From Chromera velia (taxonomy: Eukaryota > Sar > Chromeraceae): 26,590 bases of DNA. Both the position numbers and the translations under genes were made by a program. The stretch spans positions 1 through 26,590 of the forward strand of contig JAHBMJ010001751.1 in the NCBI GenBank assembly GCA_018398765.1, written 5' to 3'. The notes under the pieces are model-generated. The model ran no database searches and was not told where the DNA came from. It was given only the letters and a program-made list of their open reading frames with translations. Positions 20,414-26,590 of this stretch are shown here, in pieces; within the stretch, counting starts at the first letter, position 1; the number at the start of each line of letters is the position of its first letter.

Positions 20414-21832
20414 ATGGCGGCACTCAAGGAGAAGAACATCTTCAGGATTTCGTTGGATCAGGATGTGAATCTCCCCATTAAACTCGGACCAAAAGTTCTC
20501 ACTTCGCAGGACTTCACCGGAGTGTATAGCTTCGACGGTCTGCAGTACAGTGAGAAACCGTTGTGGGCCAAGAAGGGGACAAACTTTTGTATTTACTTGA
20601 TGGCTGGGAAGGGTTGGTGTGTTGGTGTGAGCGTCTCTTTGGGAAAGTTTCTTCCCGTCTTCCAGTCGACGAAAGATAAGGACGGGCTCCTCCTGTTGCC
20701 CCCCGTGACGGATTGGCGTTTGACCACCGGACAACAAGTGGGCATTAAGGTTGAACACGAAGTCCAGACGACTGTGCACGTCCCAAAAGGGAGCTGGACT
20801 CCCGGCCAGCCCATCACATTTCGTCCCCCCATGCAGCGAATGATTCAGAATGTGAAGATAACGCGAGTCTCCAAAGACGTCACTGAGGTTGAAAGAGCGG
20901 CGGAGCGTTTCGAAATAGACGCGGGTTTGATGGAGGGGGAGGAGTCCAAGTGTCTCGAAGTGACCAACGTGTTTCATTCAGTGACGCACGCAGAGTTTTC
21001 CTCGGCCTTCGAAGCTTTTGGAGAGATTGAGAGGCTGTATTTCAGCAAAGCCGGTGGGGAGGGTCGCGTCATCTTCAAGTCGATCGCAGATGCTCGAGAG
21101 TGCTTGAAGGCCCCCCCCTCCCTCGGGGGTCAAGTCACAACTGTGCACATGGCTTCGGAAGGGGGACAGAGCGCAATGGATCAATTCGATTCCCTCATTC
21201 GCAATGGATGCACAGATTTCATTCACCCGCGAGTGTACGATGCAGTGGTCAAGCTGGCTTTCCGCTATGCACGGTCGGGGATCGAGAAGACTATCCTGGG
21301 GCACATTCTGATTGTAGGGGACCTGGAAGAAATACTACGCACAGAAGTGGGGCAAGTGACGGGGATGAATGACTTTGAGTTTCGTGATATTAATGTGCTT
21401 ACCGGGGAAGGGAGAAATGCTGTGTTTGTACGAATGAATCACGACTTGGCAACTGTGATTGACGGGAAGACAGGTAAAGTCGCATGCAATTGGTTCCAGA
21501 TTCACTTAGCCCCCCCAGCGATGCAAAGCCACACAGGCGCGCCGGGGCTTTCGCAGAGGAGCAACCCTAGTGGGGGCAGTGGGGTTCAGTCGTCGATCTC
21601 TGTGACTCGTCGCTGTCCCTCTGCGGTGGTGTTCAAGATCTCGACTGACAGCAAGGGTGAAATCAAGCATTTCAAGAACGACCGTATGACGATTCTGTAC
21701 AACGAGCCAGACCAGCAGACCACAACAAAGTGCCGTTCGATTTCCGAAGCAGAGGGCAAGGAACAAGGAAGCCATGCCGAGGTTGCTGTGCGAGAAGGTG
21801 CTGCAGAAAAGAGGGAATACCTTGGCCGATGA
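20414..21832 (+). CDS. 472-residue protein with RRM-like and degenerate DAC/DisA_N-like segments, intronless
   Basis: The start is the ATG in AGCATGGCGG, the first true ATG in the frame; the open frame upstream begins only with TTG. Residues 30-80 contain GVYSFDGLQYSEKPLW and a GWCVGVS strand, resembling a small beta domain seen in protist proteins. Residues ~178-245 look like an RNA-recognition motif: CLEVTNVF as RNP2-like, GEGRVIF as RNP1-like, and FSSAFEAFGEIERLYF between. Residues ~256-430 follow the order of a DAC (diadenylate cyclase, DisA_N/DACNV-type) fold. The elements are a helix ending in FRYARSG, then LGHILIVGD, then AVFVRMNHDLATVID in place of the DGA strand. A Ser/Gly stretch where RHR is expected follows, then PSAVVFKIS and GEIKHFKNDRMTILY. 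The DGA and RHR catalytic residues are not conserved, so it is probably a binding or sensor domain, not an enzyme. The C-terminal ~40 residues are charged. No introns are needed, unlike its neighbours. Confidence 0.82.
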   Translation: MAALKEKNIFRISLDQDVNLPIKLGPKVLTSQDFTGVYSFDGLQYSEKPLWAKKGTNFCIYLMAGKGWCVGVSVSLGKFLPVFQSTKDKDGLLLLPPVTDWRLTTGQQVGIKVEHEVQTTVHVPKGSWTPGQPITFRPPMQRMIQNVKITRVSKDVTEVERAAERFEIDAGLMEGEESKCLEVTNVFHSVTHAEFSSAFEAFGEIERLYFSKAGGEGRVIFKSIADARECLKAPPSLGGQVTTVHMASEGGQSAMDQFDSLIRNGCTDFIHPRVYDAVVKLAFRYARSGIEKTILGHILIVGDLEEILRTEVGQVTGMNDFEFRDINVLTGEGRNAVFVRMNHDLATVIDGKTGKVACNWFQIHLAPPAMQSHTGAPGLSQRSNPSGGSGVQSSISVTRRCPSAVVFKISTDSKGEIKHFKNDRMTILYNEPDQQTTTKCRSISEAEGKEQGSHAEVAVREGAAEKREYLGR

Positions 21833-23564
21833 ATGCATTAACGACCAGCCTCCTAAAGGTGTGTTTCTCAGAGGTTTTTCGAAGCCCTTTCCCTGGCCAG
21901 GCCAGTCACAATTTGAGGTTTTCAACGTCATGTAGGACAAAGTCTTTTAGTCACATTCATCTGTGCACGCACCGCATTTGACTGGCTTACACTTCGCACT
22001 GTGGCAGTTGCATGACCACCGGTCCGATATTCTTGCGTTGAAAGGGTGTAATCTGCATAGATGATATTCAAGTTCAATGAATGTTAGCATTGAATTAAAT
22101 GAAAGAAAGAGGGGCCCTCAGCCTAGGGTCTCAGGAGGGCCCGGCAGGGGGGGTAAATGGATAGTTTCACACTCAATTAAATATTCACGATGTTTAGCAC
22201 TAACTTTGCCACTAAGTTTAGTAGCTAGATCAGTACTAGGTACGGAATTGTATAAATTTTTTTATCTAAAAGAATAAAAGGTCACGGTTTTTACTGTTAA
22301 TATATCAAAAAACTCTAGAAAAAACTTTAATCATAGTGTACCACACTGGCACTGGCATCTATACATAGTTAATTTGAAGCTCATTATTCAAGCTGAATTT
22401 TATATATAGTTAAGCTCATAATGCTGCTCATTAAAATTAATTTTATATGTAAGACCGATTCTAACAAGGATGTTAAGTTAGTTCAACAATCTATGCCTAG
22501 ATTTGTATGTATTTTATAATTAAAGTTTAAAGTTTTAAACAGTGATACAATCTTTTTAGCTAAATAATTTATTCGTTTTTTAAATCCTAGTTTGAATCAA
22601 TTCTTAACATGGCTAGAACATGGCTAGTAATATAGTTTTTTTCAGAAAGATATCTGAGGTCTTTCACAATAATATCTAAGGTAGTATCTTAAAGTCATAT
22701 ACGGACCGGGGATAATACGGTTTCAATAATGTTTTTTCACGGAATCTTGGTCAACGATCATAAAGAGTCAAGGGTATTAAAGACTACTACGGTAAAGTCA
22801 TATTTATTATGCGTTTGCAGTGTCTTCTATATGTAGTTAAGTCTTTGTAACTACCTAGCTATGCAAGCTTTCAACCACTGGTATACTTGCTTCTCTCATG
22901 CAGCAAACGTGCAACAATTTTGATGCTTCTTTGAACTTTGAAATCCACATTTAAATCGACTACGTGCGACAACAAACTCGTGTTTCAATGAAATAAAAGA
23001 CATCTGCTCTCATCGAATGCAAGGGCCGGTAACAAGGCGGATCAATTCAACATCTGACAGGGTGATCGACACTATACAATCAGCTGCGCAACGAGGGCAG
23101 CATTCAAGTACGAGAGAGTCCCACTTGATATACACATGCATGCACAAAGAGGTCAACTGACTGAGCTAAAAAAGAGTTTGAAGGCTAGTGAGAAAATGAC
23201 CCCCCCCTCCCTCACCACACGGAGCAAATTGAAACTTGCGCACATGTCCGCGTGCTGACAGACTCGAAGGACTCGGGAGAGCGTGTGCATTGATGTGCCT
23301 CTCGAGTGATGCATCAATCCGCTCCTCGATCGATCAATCAAAATATGAATTTTCTGATGATTCTTTTTACAAAGGGGTGAACTCAATGTCGGCAAAACCT
23401 GCTAAATTTTGTTTTGACACACAGACACACAAACAGGCAGAAAGACAGACAGACAATAGGGAGGGAGGGAGTCCGAGGAGGGAGGAAGGGAGAGAGGGGA
23501 ATGGAAGAAGGGACACCTGGATCCGAGCAGGTTCCGACCACGAAACAAAGTCCCTCCTCATCAA
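21833..23564. other. Spacer, AT-rich core, no gene found
   Basis: After the RRM/DAC-like gene, the sequence holds a GC-rich hairpin (22112-22142) and AATAAA at 22273-22278. A strongly AT-rich block follows at roughly 22180-22980. No ORF there looks coding. Purine-rich DNA at 23400-23520 produces spurious charged/Ser-rich frames. Confidence 0.6.
22112..22142. other. GC-rich hairpin, GGGCCCTC/GAGGGCCC
   Basis: A perfect 8-bp inverted repeat (22112-22119 and 22135-22142) encloses a 15-nt loop. It is followed by a G-run at about 22146-22153. It stands about 280 bp after the stop of the RRM/DAC-like gene, immediately before AT-rich DNA. A role in 3'-end formation is possible but unsupported. Confidence 0.55.
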
Positions 23565-24743
23565 TCAACGATTCCCATCAAGAAGCACGCTGAACAGACA
23601 AACAGCCAGACGGATAGACGGACAGTCGATCGATCGACTGACAGTCGATCGATCAGTCGATCGATCGAATGTATGTATGTCATGGAATGTGTGCGCACGG
23701 GTAGGGGGGCGGAAGAATGAATGGGTTGTATCCATGCAGGAGTCAATCATTGTTGGTCTGCTCGATCGTTCTGCACGCTCCCTCCATCTGTCTGGAGAAT
23801 CTCTCAGGAAAACAGAATCTGCAGGCGACTCCATCTGCTTCCCCTTCCTCCCCAAACCAGCCCGTAACCTCTTTTTTCCCCTTTCTCTCCCAGCAGTTGC
23901 TCTTTCTCCCGGATAAACACAAGCATACCGCATACTTCTGTTTTGAGACCTCCAGTTTTCCACAAACCGCACGTCGCACAGAGCACTCTCATCTCGGAGA
24001 ATCTCATCACGGAAGGTCACCTGATGAGTCGGGTGGAACGTGTCTTCATCCTGAAATCTCTCTGAATCGAGCTCAATGACATCACTCACAGAACCAGACT
24101 GGCCCTTCTCTTCTGAATCATCTATCAACGCCCCTTTCTCACTCACGGACTTCAGATACTGTTCCTTCTCAGACGATTGCAAAGTCACAATCCGAGTCCC
24201 GAAGGCACCCTCACGACAGTCAGCCCGCTGAGAACGCAGCCGCAAGTGCTTCAGCCTCCTCAATGCCTTCCGAGTCATCCGAGAAGGAGGCTGCCAGAAC
24301 GCGTAGGCAGTGCCCTGGAGGTCGAGAGGGTGCTGCATTGTTGGCTCAACCCAGGGCTGACATACGCAAGAGGACGGGATCTGAGACAGCGAGCCCGAGT
24401 TCCGTCGTCTTCCTGCCTGACCAGAATTGGCAGCAACCGGCATGAGGGAAGCTGCTGCCTCGGCTACTTCCATGTACCTGTGGTGAGGGCACTCAATTTC
24501 TACTTTCGTGTGCTTTGATCTCATCTGCTTCTTCCGCATGCGCAACCTCCGACGACGACGGCGGCGTCTACGCATCTTCCTCAGAAAGTCCCACAGTCCC
24601 AGGATGGAAATTGAGAGCCAGTTCCACCGATAAGTCCTCCTGCCAGCTCCTTTCTTCTCTCCTGTGTTCCTGTGCGCGGTGAGGCTGGCTGAAGAAGGGG
24701 AATCGAAGAAGGGAAGCCACCAACAGAGTAGTTGGCCAAGCAT
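23565..24743 (-). CDS. Arg-rich protein with one possible membrane segment, unknown function
   Basis: A continuous 392-residue frame starts at the ATG at 24743. Residues ~43-55 (WNWLSISILGLWDF) form a short hydrophobic segment. It is directly followed by a run of nine arginines (RRRRRRRRRLRMRKKQ), which would favour a cytosolic side by the positive-inside rule. The middle is hydrophilic and Ser/Glu/Asp-rich (e.g. SSEKEQYLKSVSEKG, DVIELDSERFQDEDTF) and looks like real coding sequence. The last ~60 residues run into CGAT repeats and are probably not exonic: a stop, or a donor such as GCG|GTATGC near 23930, may come earlier. An upstream exon in another frame (around 24840-24700) is also possible. 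No family is recognised. Confidence 0.45.
   Translation of the reverse strand: MLGQLLCWWLPFFDSPSSASLTAHRNTGEKKGAGRRTYRWNWLSISILGLWDFLRKMRRRRRRRRRLRMRKKQMRSKHTKVEIECPHHRYMEVAEAAASLMPVAANSGQAGRRRNSGSLSQIPSSCVCQPWVEPTMQHPLDLQGTAYAFWQPPSRMTRKALRRLKHLRLRSQRADCREGAFGTRIVTLQSSEKEQYLKSVSEKGALIDDSEEKGQSGSVSDVIELDSERFQDEDTFHPTHQVTFRDEILRDESALCDVRFVENWRSQNRSMRYACVYPGERATAGRERGKKRLRAGLGRKGKQMESPADSVFLRDSPDRWRERAERSSRPTMIDSCMDTTHSFFRPPTRAHTFHDIHTFDRSTDRSTVSRSIDCPSIRLAVCLFSVLLDGNR
23625..23672. repeat. TCGATCGA-rich palindromic repeat
   Basis: Three to four blocks of (TCGA)n are separated by CTGACAG or CAG. The sequence is self-complementary, so it can fold and reads similarly on both strands. It contributes the low-complexity DRSTDRST-like tail of the minus-strand ORF. 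Confidence 0.85.
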
Positions 24744-25076
24744 CAGCTAGACTGTGTCTCTTTCCTCTGACAGTGCTAGTCAAGCCGACAGCAAACGTAT
24801 ATACTTCAACAAAGAGTCGGCGTGGCTTGGAGGTCAGGTGTGCTGGGTGTTGCCTGTCAGGTTGTGATGACTGGACTTGTTTGCTTAAGATGTGTATACA
24901 AGGGATCCACATCCATTGCGCATCGAAGACAAGATCTGACACGTATATATATACTGCATGCATGCATGTGCATGCATGCTGTTATATGGGTTTGCAGTGT
25001 TGCATCGTTTCGTTTGTGTGGCTTGATGCGATGCGCCCTAGCTCGTTGTGGGGGAAGGTGTGGGGTGGGTTCGCTA
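24744..25076. other. 5' flank of the Arg-rich gene, no separate gene
   Basis: This flank contains TATATATA near 24943 and an alternating (GCAT)n palindrome at about 24957-24980, both possible promoter-region features for the minus-strand gene. A minus-strand frame overlapping 24963-24568 may contribute an upstream exon. I could not fix a splice junction. Confidence 0.4.
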
Positions 25077-25706
25077 TCGCCTCGGGGGGCAGCTCAGCTC
25101 TGCTGAGATCAGCCGAGAGGCCCTGAGATCGCGCGCACTCGCATAACGCATTTTTTCATTTTTTGGGAGGGGGTTTAAATCTCTGTCACAGTATGTACGT
25201 GTCGCCCACGACTTAAGAAAAGTTCCCCCGGCCCAAGCAACTCGATCGTACAGAGCCCGCCTACTATATATATAATATATATTTAACGAGATACACCCAA
25301 CCAGTTGGATGAGTGCCTCGTAGGGCCCTTTAGGGGGTCCGTAAATTTGATTGATGCACACCATCCGGGGCTTGGGCATGTCTTGTGCAGGTGCATACGT
25401 GCATGAGGCGGGGGCCATGGCAACGTGCATGAGGTATGCTTTTCAGGACCGCGCGAGCATATACTTACAACTTCGTGCGAGTTACTTAGGGGGCACGCAT
25501 GTGTGAAGTAATTGATTAAGGTATGTACGATCACAGCTCCGTACGAGTTGTTTGAGCGGCATATTTTAGAATTCGGGTAACACTGTGACGCGGATAGAGA
25601 TAGAAGCGACCCCCCCCCCCAAAATGAAAAAATACATTATGCGAGTGCATGCGATCTCAGGGCCTCTCGGCTGATCTCAGCAGAGCTGAGCTGCCCCCTG
25701 AGGCGA
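25077..25706. mobile_element. MITE-like element with ~95-bp terminal inverted repeats and TA target duplication
   Basis: The left terminal repeat (25077-25173) begins TCGCCTCGGGGGGCAGCTCA. It matches the reverse complement of the right repeat (25609-25706) with only about 5-8 differences. TA flanks the element on both sides (25075-25076 and 25707-25708), as for Tc1/mariner-type insertions. Weaker inverted similarity continues inward: GTCACAGT near 25187 pairs with ACTGTGAC near 25582, and CAACTCG near 25239 pairs with CGAGTTG near 25545. No transposase frame is present, so it would be non-autonomous. Confidence 0.82.
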
Positions 25707-26590
25707 TATATAGTTGGTTGAATCGTGCATACGTGCCTCTCATGAAACATAATCATAGCTAGCACGAGGCTCAGATAACAGATTAGAAGGTCTGTTCCTA
25801 GAAGTGTTCCCTAGAAGTCCTACTTCAAAGTCCGGTTCTCCTGATAGTCAATCTGGATACCATGAACACAAGCCGTCGTGAAGCTATATCGATTGGAGTG
25901 GCTACAGGCGCGCGTGCTTCCACTCGGTCCCGCAAGGCAGGCTCATGCGTTCTCTCAACGCCACCGACTAGCCCACGCCAACGCTTAGAGGCAGTGCGGC
26001 TATGAGCATTCACGGCACACATGCCCGTCCTCCCAAGGCGTATGTCCACACATGATCTTAGATCTCATACTCAATTTTAATCGCTTCATTTCTCCTTGAT
26101 GCTCTTTCCTTTCTCCCTTATATCAGATTCGAATCATACAAGAAGTCGGTATACAACAACAAACACAGGTCGTCAGACACTGCTAGATGTAATCCACCAT
26201 CAGTTCTGTTAGCTTAAATCAATACTTTAGAATGAGGCTTGTGCCCTCATAAATGGACTTTTGCCCTCAAGTCGGACTTTGACATATATTACGGTATATT
26301 ATTAAAATGAACTAGTTAGATATAAAATAAATGTTGATGTATAAACCATCATTCAACTAGCAATTAAGCTAGCAATTTAAGTAAAAAAATTTATATCATA
26401 CTGTAATGTAATTATAACGTACATTAAGCTTATGTTTAAGGTTAATATTTTGGTTCAATCTAGGCAAAGTAGCCAGGACTTGAATAAGTATCTCTAAAAA
26501 GTATATCAATTTCTTAAACAAGCCTCTTTGGCTTTCAAAACACCTTGTCCGACACTTCAATACGTCTTTCATGAACCAATCACCTCTTTC
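25707..26590. other. Right-edge flank: GC-richer island then AT-rich DNA
   Basis: About 25830-26050 is distinctly GC-richer and open on both strands. The plus frame starts MNTSRREAISIGVATGARAS (47 codons); the minus frame is 74 codons. Neither matches a family I know. 26060-26590 is AT-rich, with no gene visible before the window ends. Confidence 0.4.

Noticed and set aside
23236..23916. Plus-strand 226-codon ORF
   Set aside because: It lies in purine-rich repeats and CGAT palindromes and overlaps a better minus-strand frame.

Overview
This window looks like nuclear DNA of an intron-rich unicellular eukaryote, most plausibly a chromerid-type alga or another alveolate/stramenopile protist. 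That identity is inferred from style only: GT-AG introns of about 150-600 bp, mid-range base composition, many long microsatellites, no operons, and intergenic DNA that switches to very AT-rich. No rRNA, tRNA, CRISPR array or bacterial gene arrangement was seen.

Layout. (1) 1-6180: a minus-strand gene of at least seven exons encodes a roughly 1,050-residue polytopic membrane protein with a very long, charged, low-complexity loop. (2) 6180-7104: spacer between divergent genes. (3) 7105-9427: a plus-strand, two-exon gene encodes a protein with a C-terminal J-domain-like segment (HPD motif) resembling NFKBIL1. Its single intron holds 13 apparently perfect copies of a 44-bp minisatellite. (4) 9430-10130: polypyrimidine tract and spacer. 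(5) 10131-15719: a 5.6-kb fold-back structure has two diverged arms of about 2.28 kb in inverted orientation around a 1-kb loop. The loop is rich in GTAACC motifs and carries a TATA-like box. (6) 15720-16348: AT-rich spacer. (7) 16349-19784: a minus-strand gene of eight exons encodes a coiled-coil protein of about 415 residues, with a large CA/TG tract in one intron. (8) 19785-20413: divergent spacer with a dense cluster of GTGTTGC/GCAACAC motifs. (9) 20414-21832: an apparently intronless plus-strand gene encodes a 472-residue protein with an RRM-like segment and a degenerate diadenylate-cyclase-like (DAC/DisA_N-type) segment. (10) 21833-23560: spacer, very AT-rich in the middle. (11) 23565-24743: a less certain minus-strand gene encodes an arginine-rich protein with one possible membrane segment. 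(12) 25077-25706: a 630-bp MITE-like element with about 95-bp terminal inverted repeats and a TA target duplication. (13) 25707-26590: mostly AT-rich DNA with one GC-richer island.

The genes do not form an evident pathway. They sit as two divergent pairs (membrane protein / J-like protein, and coiled-coil protein / RRM-DAC-like protein), with the fold-back element between the convergent 3' ends of the two pairs. Exon models were built by hand from splice-site sequence, phase and reading-frame continuity. The strongest check is that codon phases match across every junction used.
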